DNA of 50,107 nucleotides from Welwitschia mirabilis (lineage: Eukaryota; Gnetophyta; Gnetopsida; Welwitschiales): contig JBOZIK010000001.1 in assembly GCA_051453625.1 (NCBI GenBank), positions 235,755,406 through 235,805,512 of the forward strand, given 5' to 3'. The notes beneath the pieces are model-generated. The model was not told the DNA's origin, did no database searches, and was given only the letters and a program-made list of their open reading frames with translations. Of the stretch, positions 21,746 to 34,622 are shown piece by piece. Made by a program: the position numbers and the translations under genes. Position 1 is the first letter of the stretch; each line of letters opens with the position of its first letter.

Positions 21746-24700
21746 TAAATACAATGGTTGTAGACTAAAGGATGAAAATTTAAGTCTTTAATATCCCTTT
21801 TGTCGTGTTCACATTTTTCGTCATTTATGTACTTGTATTTAGTTTTCTTCTCTTATCTCTTTGCTATTATTTAATTTCCTTTCTTTATGCATGAATGAGT
21901 TAGAAAATTAATCCACTTCCTCCTTCTTTGAAAATGGACTAGAAACATCAACGCCAACCATGTTAACATTCATATCTTTATTGTTGTAGGTAATGTGAAT
22001 CCAATCCTAAGGAACATTTATACCTTTGAATCTTTCTCAACTCTAGCTATATAACAAGTGACCCCTTAGAAGCACATGCATGCTCATTGGTAAAGAAATT
22101 AATGAGGTAGGCTTTTACTTTCCTTTCTTGATGAATGTTATGATAAAATTTCCTTATATTTATAGCTATATTTTTCGTAATGGATTTCATTAGTCACATT
22201 ACTCTTGTTTATAAGTTTCAAAATGGATTTTAATCATTTGAAAATATCTTGTGACTACCTGTAGCTATCAAAACCATGTAGATGTAGAAACTTGATGATG
22301 TATTCTTTCATCTTCTTAGTGCCAATGTAAAATGATAATACTATCTCCTTTGTTCTTTATTTTTGTAAGAAGGAACTCTAAAATTGCATGTAAAACAATG
22401 ATGTCCATTTGGATTAAACTATTTGGTCCTCCATTTTGGATGAAATAATACATTAAAAAATTACATGGATTATTAGGTTGAGTTCATTACATGAAAATCA
22501 TGTCAATATGTAAAGCTTGAGACTTATGTAAAGTTTTCATTAAAATCAACCATAGTAAACCCTTAGTAGAGATACTTAAGTTAGAGGATGAAGTAGTAAT
22601 CTTAAAGTAATATTTGAAATAACTTATGCTATCAAATACTTGCTTCTTTTATCCCTAACAAGACCACTTTAGGTAAAAGTCCTTTAAATAATTAGCACAA
22701 GTAGTAAGAGATCCCATCAAAAGAATGAATCAATAATAAGATTTATCTTTATGAAACTTAATTTAAGAACCAAATAGGACCTAATAAATTCCACTAGATA
22801 CCAACATGTAGCCTTAGAAAAATTCTCCTCTATATGTCAAAGTTTTAATTCAGATTTCTTAATAGTCTACATAATATCTAAATAAGAAATGAAAACTAGT
22901 TACCTAAGGCCAACATAAAAAATTAATGATAGAATCATTCTTCTAGGATAGAGGGTTGTGTAATTCTTAATTCAATAATAAATCTGATATGAAAACAACT
23001 TCATATAATTAAAAAATAAATAACAACTTCTAGAATCATTCTTTTAAATTGGATTTTTATGAAGAATTTCTATTACTTATCATGTAAAGAAGAAAACCTC
23101 TATTATTCTTCTAAATCTTTAGAACTTAGAAGAGTCTAAAAACATATTATCACAAAGTACATAGTTTGAAACATCCAAGGTTATGTTATTATTATGATAT
23201 GAAGTAGGATATTTGTTTTTAAAATTTTACTATCATTCTTGTAAAATACATTAAGTATTCTAGTTCTTTCATGTCCACATCTTGCAAAATAATTTATCCT
23301 TATCNNNNNNNNNNNNNNNNNNNNNNNNNNNNNNNNNNNNNNNNNNNNNNNNNNNNNNNNNNNNNNNNNNNNNNNNNNNNNNNNNNNNNNNNNNNNNNNN
23401 NNNNNNNNNNNNNNNNNNNNNNNNNNNNNNNNNNNNNNNNNNNNNNNNNNNNNNNNNNNNNNNNNNNNNNNNNNNNNNNNNNNNNNNNNNNNNNTAGAAT
23501 TATGAATATAATTATCTTTAAAGGTAATTTTTTAATATAAATTATAACTTCAAATTTCAATATGGCAAAACATGTTCATAACCAAATGACTGAACGACAT
23601 GCTAAACAACTAGAAGGTGAATTTGTTTAACCAAATTTGTTTTAATAAGTCTTAGAGATTTTGTTTTCTTAAAGTAAAAGAAATATAATAATGAAGATTG
23701 TTAATTTAATTGATTTAATATTAGTATCTATAGTTCCTTCATATTATCGAGGTTAGACAAAGTATACATTTCTAGTGTGATTATTTACTTTAGTTCTATA
23801 TAAGGTTATTTGCTTTGATTTACTAAACTATAATCTAATAGGCAAAATAGAGGTTTTATCAATGCAATAGTCCTCAATTTATCTTCACAACATTATTAGT
23901 AAATGGTAATTAATTCATTAAATAGTTAATTCTTACCTCGCTCATTTCTTTATAATTTATTTCATATTCTAGTATTAAATAGTGGTTCATCATTAAAGTA
24001 AGAAAGTTATATATTATAATCTCTAAGGAGATTGTAAAAATGTTAACATGTGAATTTAACTTTATGTACATAAAAATTATAGGAGAAAACAAAATTTTAT
24101 AAGAGAAAATCTTATAGAAGACAAAGTGACCATCTTTAATGACTATAAGTAGAAAGCTTGTCAATTGGAACTATATCACATATAGTAAAACTGAAGCTAT
24201 AGCTTGTTTGAGGTGGTTATTTATGGAAGATACATCACGTAAATAATTATTTAACTTTTAATTATGTTAAGATCTATGCTAATATCTCTACTATCATGCA
24301 TGATGAACAAGTATTCATTAACCTTAAAGAAATCCTTGTCCTTTTTGTGTATGCTATTTTAAAATTTTTGCTAAAGAAAACATTGCTAAGAGCTTTTGAG
24401 ATTGCATTTTGTAAAAATCCTATTCAATAATATTAATTTATTTAATTATAAGGATTCTTTTGTGCAAAATGATCTTTGGTTAATTTTAATTAGTATGATC
24501 AAGGACATTACTCCATGTGGTAATTATTTTTATTGGAATTATTTTAGGGATGCTAAGTATATTCTTTCACATGTGATAATAGGAATATGTAAGAGCTAAA
24601 ATTAGATGATTAATAATAAGGATGTGGTGAGATTTAGGATATGTTTTAGGAGTTGGAGTTAAGAATGAAGAAGTAACAGATCTTTAAGTTAGGATCTTAA

Positions 24701-25408
24701 GAGAAATTTTTTATTAGAAACTTAAGAAAAAGATGCCTTATGTAAGATTTTTGCTTACTTGTATTTTCTCTTGAAGACTACTAAGTATCATTGTAATCTT
24801 ATACTAATTAGCATGCTAAAATAAATATTTTCTTAGAGTTTGTTTTTCTTATGGGTAATTTCTTTAAAAAGTTTATCCTCTATTTCTTTTTCATTTTATG
24901 TAAAATACTACGTGCTTTAGATCCTATGAACATCATAATTATAACTTTAACATTTTAGACGTTAGCAAATTAATTATTTTAAACTATAATAACATTCATA
25001 TTGTACTTAGTCAAGCTTTAATCCTATTATTTCTAAAGTTTTATTAAAAATAACTAATAATTATTATTTATTATGTAGATCAGGCTGCATTATTTGATTT
25101 TTAATTGGAGGTATAGATATTAACCTGACTAATGCCATCATCATATCTATGGTGCTACTAGTGTTGTCTAGTATGGTGAGCCTCAGAAAAAACAAAGTGA
25201 AAATCTACCTCTAAATAATAGATTTAAATTAATGAAGATCAATAAAAGTTATAAATGCCAAAAAAAGGGAAAATCTAAAAGAAGGATTAACCTAATTAAT
25301 CTTAATTATTAAGTAATATTTCTCAAATAAGACTCAATAAACTTTAATGTATTAATCAAGTAAAATAAAATGCAAAGCCCTAACCTTAAAGTTATAAAAG
25401 CATAGACC
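21746..25408. other. Unassigned AT-rich DNA with one N gap
   Basis: No gene or domain could be identified on either strand over 3.6 kb (gap 23305-23494). Near 24640-24840 an LTR-like tail with CTAAAATAAATA occurs. Around 25110-25160 the phrase TAATGCCATCATCA and GGTGCTACTAGTGTTG resembles part of the Gypsy LTR at 48310-48350, so a second, older LTR fragment may lie just left of the Gypsy 5' LTR. Confidence 0.5.
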
Positions 25409-26635
25409 ACTATTTACACTTGAATTTTTACATATTTGGCCCCTTTAATAAATAATATTTTTTAAAGATATAAGTATCATCTTTACTATTGAAATGTCAT
25501 TTATGAAGTTTTATCCTTATAGTTTTCAAACATATTATTAAGAAGTACTAATTTTTGGTATCTTAATTAGAGGTCATTATAAGATTTCTAATTTTTATAA
25601 AATATAAACAACTCAAAAGGACCAATGCCACTATTTAAAACACCAATTCCATAACATTCCTAAGGAAAATGAATCCTCAAAGAAATGGGTTACTATAAAT
25701 TATCAAATTAACCTTGCATCCTAAAGTTAAAGTTATTTGATCAACCAAAACACTAAACTAAATCTTAAAAATAAAAAGAATGGCATAACTAAATCTTAAA
25801 ACCCAAGGATATTCATCAATGACTATTTTTTATTAACATGAATGTGCCAATGCAAAATGAATCTATACAAGTCCAACACATCTCAAGGGTTAAACATGTT
25901 ATCATTTGGTTCTAATCTATTAATTCGTCTAATTTAGATCTATACNNNNNNNNNNNNNNNNNNNNNNNNNNNNNNNNNNNNNNNNNNNNNNNNNNNNNNN
26001 NNNNNNNNNNNNNNNNNNNNNNNNNNNNNNNNNNNNNNNNNNNNNNNNNNNNNNNNNNNNNNNNNNNNNNNNNNNNNNNNNNNNNNNNNNNNNNNNNNNN
26101 NNNNNNNNNNNNNNNNNNNNNNNNNNNNNNNNNNNNNNNNNNNNNNNNNNNNNNNNNNNNNNNNNNNNNNNNNNNNNNNNNNNNNNNNNNNNNNNNNNNN
26201 NNNNNNNNNNNNNNNNNNNNNNNNNNNNNNNNNNNNNNNNNNNNNNNNNNNNNNNNNNNNNNNNNNNNNNNNNNNNNNNNNNNNNNNNNNNNNNNNNNNN
26301 NNNNNNNNNNNNNNNNNNNNNNNNNNNNNNNNNNNNNNNNNNNNNNNNNNNNNNNNNNNNNNNNNNNNATTTTTATGGTCATCACAAAATCTTATCTTTA
26401 TGTGGGGTTTTAAAATTCTCTTTTGCCTCACTAGGTATGAGGGAGTGATTCATCCATGAGGCATTTTTCTTGTCAAGCTTAAATATTTATTCTATATCAA
26501 ATTGGTGTTTGTTATAACATATACATAATTGGTGAATGAACTTTGATCTTTGATTGAATTGATATTTTCTTATATATTAGTATAATTAGGATTACTAGTT
26601 ATGTAGTAGTACATTTAGGATGTTCTTTTGTATAG
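25409..26635 (+). repeat. Outer Gypsy 5' LTR (contains a 423-N gap)
   Basis: Aligned blocks shared with 48100-48945 include TTACACTT at the start, ATGAATCCTC.AAGAAATGGG, TTAAAGTTA, CATCAATG, TATTAACATG, TTAAACATGTTATC, CATGAGGCAT versus CATGAGACAT, and GATGAATGAACTTT-like sequence. The gap 25946-26368 corresponds to only ~35 bases in the other LTR, so either the gap size is overestimated or an insertion is hidden there. Similarity fades after ~26635 and the true end is uncertain. Confidence 0.75.
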
Positions 26636-27740
26636 GTTTTAAATGATTAATGTATGAGTGTTTATGACATATTTTGTCTTATCATAGAGTTTCTAACATT
26701 CCATTGTAAGACATGATATATCTATTTTATTATTTTCATAAGGTTTAAAATATACAATGAAAAAAGTATTTCTAATTTATGAATATAAGTTTTTCTTAAA
26801 CATAATATCTTTAACATAGATTGCACTTAATGAATTATCCTATGAATACTTATTCCTAACTTCTAGAAGGATAATCTATAATATCTTAATCTTTCATTCT
26901 TTTTTAAAGCCTCCTTCCATCCAAATCCTTATTATAATCCATCTTAAACCTTTGTAATCTTTGAAATACCTTGATAGTCTACTAAGAGAGAATGATAATT
27001 AAGATTAATCATACTATAATAGGATGCCCTAGTTTATTCATTTAAAAGTACTACTTGTATCTTAAGAGTTAAGGAACTTCTTCTAATGATCTAAATTGTA
27101 ATAAAAATTAAGGAATAGCAAGTCCTTAGTGCCCTAGAGAGGGATTAAGCCTAATTTGTGCACATGACAATTAGGCAAACTTACCACTATACTATAATGA
27201 CTAAATTTTATCTTAAATAGAAATATTCTAAACTCCTATTTTAAACTAGTAATATTAAATTAAAAATCACTTATAGCTTTATTTAAATAAATTACTCATT
27301 TTAAAACCAATAGAAATGATGTCCATCAGGGATCGCTTAGGAGAATGCTAAAATTCTTATGGCTACTTGAGTTTTTAGCTATATCCTATTGTATAGGATT
27401 GCTTCCATATACAAATCAAATTAAGATAAAACCTATTATCTTTAATTTGTTGTCCAAATTTCATGTCCTAGACTTTGAAGATTCTTATGAATATTTAAGA
27501 ATTTAAAACTATCATGTTAATTGTATATAATCAAGATGATGTATCTAGGAAAAATCTATTTCCATTTCTTTTAATAGAAAAATCTAAAACATATCTACAT
27601 AAATTAAAATATTATTCAGTTAAATCATGGAAATATTTCAATTGAGAATCTCTAAAAAAGTACTTTTTGACATACAAAATAAACAAATTAAAAAGAAAAA
27701 CTATAGACTTTTAAGAATAAGATAATGAACGTTTTCATAA
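26636..27740 (+). other. Gypsy leader / possible LTR remainder
   Basis: No gene. This is the untranslated leader expected between 5' LTR and gag, or an LTR part lost from the other copy. No clear primer-binding site was found. Confidence 0.45.
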
Positions 27741-28737
27741 GTAACTTCAATGTTTTAAAGATCCATCAAGGGAATGTCTTAAATATTGTTTTGGAAATTG
27801 GACATATTAAAGTTTTTCTATGAAGGATTAACACCACAAACTAGGAAACTAATAAAGGTGATTAGTGGTGCTAACATTCCTTCTAAAGAGTTGAATGAAG
27901 CCTAAGACACTTTAGAAGCCATAGTTAAAAGTTCTAAAAACTAGAAAAGACTATCTATACCCAAAGGTTTAGATAATAAAATAAAATATTTTAAACCAAT
28001 AGATTAAGGAATATATAAATTAGATAGAGAAATGAATAGGAAGCAAAAACTAGATGCTATAACCAAATAATTAGATCAATATGAGTTATCTAAAATATGT
28101 AGGATTATTGAATCAATCATATGTGCTATATGTATCTATGATGAGTACAAAAGAAAATAATGTTTCTCTCTTATAATTTACAAAGATATATTTACTAAGA
28201 AAGTAAATAATGTGTAATTCAGAAGACTATTGTTAGGATAACATCAATAAAAATTATCATTTCTACATTGATGTTCTTGTAATCAAAAGTGGAAAATTAA
28301 TCTTAGGTTTTATTGAAAGTCTCAATAAAACAAAGTATCTATTTTATAAGTACAAAGTTAATCCTAGAGTAGACCATTAGAGGACATTGTAAAATAGGTC
28401 ATAAAAAATTAACTACCCACTAGGCTAAAATTAATAACTAAATGTCAAAAATGCTTTAACATCAAATTAAAATTTTTAAACTATATCTCATTATTAGTTT
28501 TAATCAATTAAATAGAAAATTGTATAAACTTATTCATAATTCAAAAGCTATTAACTTACTAAAGAATAAGAAGAATTAGAGAAGTAAATTCTATCTTACT
28601 TAGAAATGATACCAAGATAAATAAAAGCCTCTAACAACCTAGAGAAGACTTCTCTATGTTTAATTCCAAACCTCAATCAAATTTTAAATCTGAAAAGAGG
28701 AATAAGATGATATGAAAAGATATAACATGAACAAATA
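27740..28737 (+). pseudogene. Outer Gypsy gag (broken)
   Basis: KDPSRE near 27758 and FFYEGLTPQTRKLI, followed by VISGANIPSKELNEA, at 27812-27905 match the helical core of plant Athila/Tat gag (F.EGL....R..V...SGG....K...EA...LE.I). NKQLDQYE-like and ICAICMYDEY relics follow near 28065-28150 (coiled coil and a Cys region). TGG-to-TAG changes are visible, for example in KN*KRL near 27940. Confidence 0.75.
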
Positions 28738-28800
28738 ACCAGAGAAAGAGAGGGAAAGAGCGAGGGGGAGGGGCCCAAGGAAAGGAGGGAGGAAGGGAAA
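28738..28800 (+). repeat. Purine-rich, G-rich tract between gag and protease
   Basis: Almost entirely A and G with runs GGGGG, GGGG and GGG, directly before the protease frame. Translated, it is Arg/Glu/Lys/Gly-rich, which fits the charged linker of the polyprotein. It is the most G-rich stretch of the Gypsy nest. Confidence 0.8.
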
Positions 28801-29410
28801 ATGTTTCCTAGACATCTCACACTTAAAGAAAAGAACTATCTTAAAGAAGAGTATTTAATAATCTTTTCAAACTTAAAGATTAACATTCTTTTATTTGATG
28901 CTATTAACAAAATTCCTTTGTATGAAAAATTTATTAAATATATGTGCATGGTAAAGAGAAAAATGAATGTAAGGAAAAATTCTTTCTTAGCTAAATAGGT
29001 AAGCATTATCTTTTCAAATTGATTTATCCTAAAGTTAGAGGCCCTGCTTCCCTAATAATTTCATGTATCATAGGTAATAATATAATTAATAAGAACTTGT
29101 TGAACTTGGGAGCTAGTGTGAACTTAATGCCATATACCTTACTTAAATAACTTGGGTTATAAATAAAAACAAAAAATAGGATAACTTTATAACTTGGTAA
29201 CTACTCAATTAACATTCTCAAAGGAATAGTAGAAGATGTCTTATGTAAGTTGATAAGTTTTAATACCTATTTGACATTTTAGCCTTAGAGATGGAAGAAA
29301 GATTAAGAAGGTTTTCCCTTATCTTATGAAGACCATTCCTAACCACTTTTAGCTCTCTAATCAACTATAGAAATAGATTAGTAAAAATATCATTTTAAAA
29401 CATGAATACA
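28801..29410 (+). pseudogene. Outer Gypsy aspartic protease (broken)
   Basis: Frame 28801-28998 gives FSNLKINILLFDAINKIPLY and KFIKYMCMVKRK, the stretch before the protease in Athila-type Pol. At 29095-29160 follows LLNLGASVNLMPYTLL (expected DLGASVNLMP; the catalytic Asp is Asn), then NYSINILKGIVEDVL near 29200-29240 and a degenerate LGRPFL region near 29320. The retained flap-side motif makes the assignment firm. Confidence 0.85.
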
Positions 29411-29714
29411 GAGTTACAAGTTTTCAATGTTATGAAAAGAACTATATAAGGACATAAAAGATTTTCATTTAATTAAAATTAATGAAGATGTGAATTTTAA
29501 GTCTTTATCATCTTTAGTAGATCCTATATTATTTCAAACTCATGAATAATTAGCACTTTTCATATTAAGAATTTAAATCATGAGTCATCGTCATGGAAAG
29601 CTAAATTAAAAAATTTACCATTTGCATCCTAAAACATCCTTCTAATAAGAGTGTGTCTCTATTATTAGAGTTAAACATCTTGTTAAAGATCTAAAATATG
29701 CATTTCCAGGAGAT

Positions 29715-30680
29715 AATAATTTATAGTTGTCATTGCAAAAGTGTCAACTTCTCAAGAAGAAGCCTTAATTTCTATGCTCAAGCAACATAAGAGTTATATA
29801 AGATAGACTATCTTCAATTTAAAAGATACTGATTTCATTAAATGTTACTTGAAATAAAATTCAAAGCCTAATAAAGAGCCTCAATATAAACATAATCCTC
29901 ACATAAAATAAGTAGTTATGAAAGATCTCCTTAGACTACTAGATGATAGTACTTCCTATTTAAATTTTCATAGTTAATGGATAATCCTCACTCAAACTAT
30001 CCTTAAGAAAACTATAACTATTTTAGTTAAAAATAAAAATAATAAATTAATTCCAACTAGAGTAAAAGTAGAATGAAGGATGTGGACTAACTATAATAAA
30101 CTCAACACCATAACTTATAGGGATCATTTTCATTTACCCTTTGTTGAAAAAATTCTAAAAATATTAGTGGATCATGGTATTATTATTTATTATATTGATA
30201 TTTATGATATAATAAAATAGTAAATACCTATAACTATTAACAAAGAGAAACCTTTACATGCCTCTTTATAAACCTTTCCTATAAAATAATGCCCTTTGGC
30301 TTGCGTAATGTCTTAGCTACCTTTCAATAGTGGATGATCAGTATTTTTTATAATATAATTAAAGCATTCATTGAAATTTTCATGGATGAAGTCTCTATCT
30401 TTGGTGAAACTTTTAATGCTTAATTACATCATTAAGACATGTTCTTACATACTGTAAGGTAAAAAACTCTTTTTCTTAATGGGCAAAAATATCACTTTAT
30501 GATTATAAAATGTAATGATCTAAAACATGTAAATCTTAAGAATGGAATAGAATAAAATATGCTAAGATTTAATCTATCACTTATCTTACATTTTCTATAA
30601 GCCTTAAAAAAATAAAGTCTTTTCTTGGATACATGGTTATTATAGAAGATTATTTATTTAAAACTTACTAGAGTTTCAAG
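29715..30680 (+). pseudogene. Outer Gypsy reverse transcriptase (broken)
   Basis: STSQEEALISMLKQH near 29745, NKLIPTRVKVE near 30050, NKLNTITYRDHFHLPFVEK near 30095-30150, then a frameshifted F.IDIYD block. CPLACVMS in one frame and MPFGLRNVLATFQ in the neighbouring frame lie near 30285-30330, and FIEIFMDEVSIFGE near 30370-30410. The last corresponds to the catalytic F.DDFS.FG, with the second Asp now Glu. A stop at CAG-to-TAG follows ATFQ. Confidence 0.85.
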
Positions 30681-30689
30681 ATCCTTAAC

Positions 30690-31200
30690 TAATATTTTTA
30701 CTAAAGATGAATGCTACGATTAATCTACTAAATGTAATGATGCCTTTGAAATACTAAAATTTCTTTTGACTTCATCTCCTATGTTATAACCTTTTGATTT
30801 GTTACCTCATTTTGATATATTGTGTGACATGAGTGATTATGTTGTACAAGTAGCTTTGGAATAAAGAACATATAATAAACCCTATGACATGTACCATGTA
30901 AGAAAAAACTTACAAGAACCTTAACTAAATTATATAATAACTAAAAAATATATAATAGTAGTGGTTTTTTCCTTGGAAAATTTTAGACCATATCTTACAG
31001 TTGCAAAATCCATTGTCTTCATTGATGATTCGACTATTAAATGATTATTAAGAAAGAATCCAAATCTAATTTTCCAAAATGGATCTCATATTTATAAGGG
31101 TTTGATCTTGAAATTAACTATAAGAAAAGAGCAGAAAATGTAATTGCTTATCCCTTATCTCATATTAGAACCTTATTCTCCTTTAGAGTTAATATTTATA
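30690..31200 (+). pseudogene. Outer Gypsy RNase H (broken)
   Basis: FTKDECYD near 30700, CNDAFEILKFLLTSSPML near 30730-30785, FDILCDMSDYVVQVALE near 30810-30860 (first RNase H Asp in CDMSDY), VVVFSLENFRPYLTVAKSIV near 30960-31015, then IDDSTIK and a relic of ALKYLL.KK. This is the Gypsy RT-connection and RNase H order. Confidence 0.8.
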
Positions 31201-31269
31201 AGTAACTCATTTGTTAATTATCATATTTTAGCTTTGCAAGAGAAACTTTAGTATTCTGGAATTACTAAT

Positions 31270-32470
31270 TATCTTATTACTCATGAATTTCCTAGTCATT
31301 AGAATACTCAAGATAAAAATTCATTCTTGCATGAATAAAATAAATATGTTTAGGATTATTCTTATCTATTTAAATAATACCATAATTAAACCATTTGTAC
31401 ATGTATTTAATGGTTTAAACCTTGAATGTCTTAAATTTCATGAATTATGAAGTGTGTGAAGGTTACTTCTTTGATAAAAATCCCTCATAAAATCCTTCAA
31501 GTTGGACTATATTAGCCAACCCTTTTAAAAGATCATATGAATAATCTAAAGCATATAGTGAAAGTTGCTACTTAGGTAGCATTGGAAAGAAAGAGATGAT
31601 TCCTCTTTCTCCTATTTCTAAAATTAAACCATTTAATAGGCTAAGTCACTAAGTAGTGTGAAGTGATCCTAGCTAGAGTAGCTAATGTTAAAGTAGTTGT
31701 AAGATTTCTAAAAGAACATATTCTATCCTAATCCAATCATCCTAGAGCTATTGTGAGTGATGGAGAGACAATTTCTGTAATAAAATTATGAATAATATGA
31801 TAAAAATAATGTGGAATAGTTTATAAATTCATAACTCCTTATCATCCATGAAGCAACAATCAAGTAGAAATTACAAATTAATAGTTGAAAAATATTTTGT
31901 AAAAAGTAGTGAACTTAAATAGAAAAGATTGGTTGTTCCACCACAATGATGTTCTCTAGGTTTTGGAACTACTTATAAAACCTCTATGGTAGTCTTATCA
32001 TACAAACATTTCTTTTGAAAAATCTTGCCACCTTTCTTTAGAAATTAAACTAAAGCTTCCTAAGATCTTAGAAAACTTAATAAAAAACTTAATTAACCTC
32101 TAGAGTTTATAAAGCTTAACTTAAAGAAAGTATAAAACATTAAGAATGAATCTTATAAAAACCAAAGTACCCAATAGAAAAAAAAAAAAGAGGAAAGAAA
32201 GAATGAAAGCCTATAATAACAAACATATCCTAAGGAATAATTTTAAACCAAATGACTTGATTATAGTATATGATTCAAGACTTTAAAAATTTCTTGAAAA
32301 ATTTGTATCTAATTGAACTAGTTTATCCCAAGTTTTAGAATATTTTCTTAGGATGCTATCAAGATTTTATGCCTTATAGATAACCATTCTTTCAAATTAA
32401 ATGACCAAAGACTTAAACATTTTTATAATTCTATCTTTGTAGGCCATGATTGTGATCATATCCCTTTAAT
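31270..32470 (+). pseudogene. Outer Gypsy integrase (broken)
   Basis: Degenerate H-H-C-C zinc region near 31330-31570 with HKILQVGLY and PTLLKDH (for the FYWPTMFKD block), EVILAR.ANVKVVVRFLKE near 31660-31715, HPRAIVSDGETISV near 31735-31780 (second catalytic Asp kept), ITPYHP.SNNQVEITN near 31830-31875, NRKDWLFH near 31920, and a GPY/F-less C-terminal relic FKPNDLIIVYDSRL near 32245-32285. No chromodomain was seen, which is consistent with the Athila/Tat branch. Confidence 0.85.
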
Positions 32471-32710
32471 TTAGAATCATAGGTAATGGAAAAAAAAGGA
32501 AAAGAAACAAAAAAACTCAAGTTAGAATTCATCTCATTTAAAAAAATAAAATTTAATAAAGTGAAGTCTTAGGATTTACTTTTTTCTAAAACCTAGAGTA
32601 ATGATAAGTATAGGATACAACTAGTTTAATTTGTAAGATATCAAGCCTTTATATAGATACCACTACTTATCTAATTAAGGACTAATGAGTTTGAAGAAAT
32701 GTTTTAAAAT

Positions 32711-32828
32711 GGTAACACATGCCCAAAAAATATGGCATGTCACCTTATCATCTTTTGCTTAAAACGTCCATGTCAAGGTGACATTTTAGAATTGTTTAGA
32801 AGAATGTTACCAACTATTTATGTTGGTA
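32711..32828. repeat. Cluster of overlapping inverted repeats
   Basis: Perfect dyads are packed into about 120 bp: GGTAACA (32711-32717) with TGTTACC (32805-32811); ACATGCC (32717-32723 region) with GGCATGT (32734-32740); TGTCACCTT (32738-32746) with AAGGTGACA (32775-32783); TACCAAC (32808-32814) with GTTGGTA (32822-32828). It lies between the outer integrase relic and the inner 5' LTR. It could be a small foldback/MITE or structured 3' region of the outer element. Confidence 0.65.
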
Positions 32829-33307
32829 GTATGTTATAACATAAACATTAAAAAGTTAGGTAGTAAAGTAAAAAAACACAAAATAAAAGATAAAGTATAG
32901 GAAAAAAAAATGTCATTTCTAGTAATGTATCTAATCAAGCCTAAATTTTTGATAAAATAAGCTATTAATAGTTATAAATTTTTATTACTTTTAGAACTAT
33001 GATTTTACACTTAGAGGTATTTTGTATACTTATTAGGTGAAATAGTCTTGAAATATTNNNNNNNNNNNNNNNNNNNNNNNNNNNNNNNNNNNNNNNNNNN
33101 NNNNNNNNNNNNNNNNNNNNNNNNNNNNNNNNNNNNNNNNNCATGAAAGACTTCTTTGACTTATTGGTTTTAAAGATATTTCATAATCCCTTGTCCATCA
33201 TCATATTTCATCCACTTATCGATGCAATGATTTTAAATCATTTTGACATTGGATACATGATATCAAATCATTTCAGAGCTTAGTAGGACAGTAGTATAGT
33301 GGAAATT

Positions 33308-33589
33308 TACATTCTAAGAGTTATAATTTATTTATTACTAGTCATTTTAAGTCAAATATAATGTTTTCATGTAATATTAGTTAAAATAATTAAAAATNNN
33401 NNNNNNNNNNNNNNNNNNNNNNNNNNNNNNNNNNNNNNNNNNNNNNNNNNNNNNNNNNNNNNNNNNNNNNNNNNNNNNNNNNNNNNNNNNNNNNNNNCAC
33501 ATTCTAAGAGTTATAATTTATTTATTACTAGTCATTTTAAGTTAAATATGATGTTTTCATGTAATATTAGTCAAAATGATTAAAAATAA
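33308..33589 (+). repeat. ~90-bp direct repeat flanking a 100-N gap
   Basis: 33310-33397 and 33499-33589 are the same stretch of LTR with four differences, all transitions, on both sides of a gap of exactly 100 N. The partner LTR at ~41700 has the sequence once per haplotype-like copy, so this is an unmerged contig overlap rather than biology. Confidence 0.85.
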
Positions 33590-34569
33590 GTTAATTTGTA
33601 ATTTTGGATTTTTGGTGGTTAGTAGTATAACTCCTTCTGGTATTTTAGCACCATTTCCTAGTGCAAATTGGCGTTGTAGTGCCATTTAACTATTCATAAT
33701 TTCTTAATGTAAGTCATATAATTAGAATCACAAGTTATAGTAACTTAATCATCTTAAATTTATCCTAGTGCATCTCTAAAGATACATTTTGAATGCAAAA
33801 CTGAACATCTAGTCACATCTAGCCATATTAAAGCCAAGTACATATCTTAAATGGATTCCAAGATATTTTTATACATTGGAAGGAGTTTTTGACTACATTC
33901 TCTCTTTTATTTCTTTACTTCCAAGATGATCTTCTCTCTATATAAACTTTGTAAGCCTTCTCTATTCTTCATTCTTATGCGTTTTTGTCATTTACATTTA
34001 TCTTTAGCATCTTGTATCCTCTCATAATCCATTTTTCATTTCATCTTCCCCCATTTTCATATATCTGAAAGGCATTGTAGAGATGGTTAAGTGCACATAA
34101 ATAGGTGATGTAGGAGGAGGAGGAGAAGTTACCAGATCTTATAAACATTCATATTAAAGACTAATAGAAAGGGCTATTGTATTTAAAATAAATAAATACT
34201 ATCTTCCTTTATGTTTTTATGTTATGTTTACTTGATTTGTGGATTTTTATTATGTAATTATTTCAATTCAATTAGAATTCTTATANNNNNNNNNNAGTAT
34301 TAATGGAATTGTAGAACATTTAGTATCTATGATATCATTATCTAATTTTTCATGGTTAGTCACTTTATATTAAAGAAAGTATGTATTATACTCTTGTTAT
34401 TTCTTCTTTCCTTTGTTCTTCTCATTTCTTCTAGTATATTTTCTCATGATTTTATGTTTCTTATCAAGTACATAATAATGAATTTCTATTTTTTCTTCTC
34501 AATAGTTTAATTTATCATGAACGTTTTAATAAATTCTTAAATTGAATTTTTTAATTATTTCATTTATGC

Positions 34570-34620
<51 letters not shown>
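34570..34620. repeat. TC microsatellite inside the 5' LTR
   Basis: About 25 TC units. The aligned place in the 3' LTR (around 42785-42812) has only CTTCTCTCTATCTTCC, so the repeat grew in this LTR after insertion or was lost in the other. Confidence 0.9.

Positions 34621-34622
<2 letters not shown>

Noticed and set aside
25912-26431. Two long minus-strand open frames
   Set aside because: Both consist of the 423-N gap with a few real codons at the ends.
32921-32925. AGTAA as target-site duplication of the inner Gypsy element
   Set aside because: No matching AGTAA directly follows the estimated 3' LTR end; one occurs ~140 bp further on, but such a short AT-rich word is expected by chance.
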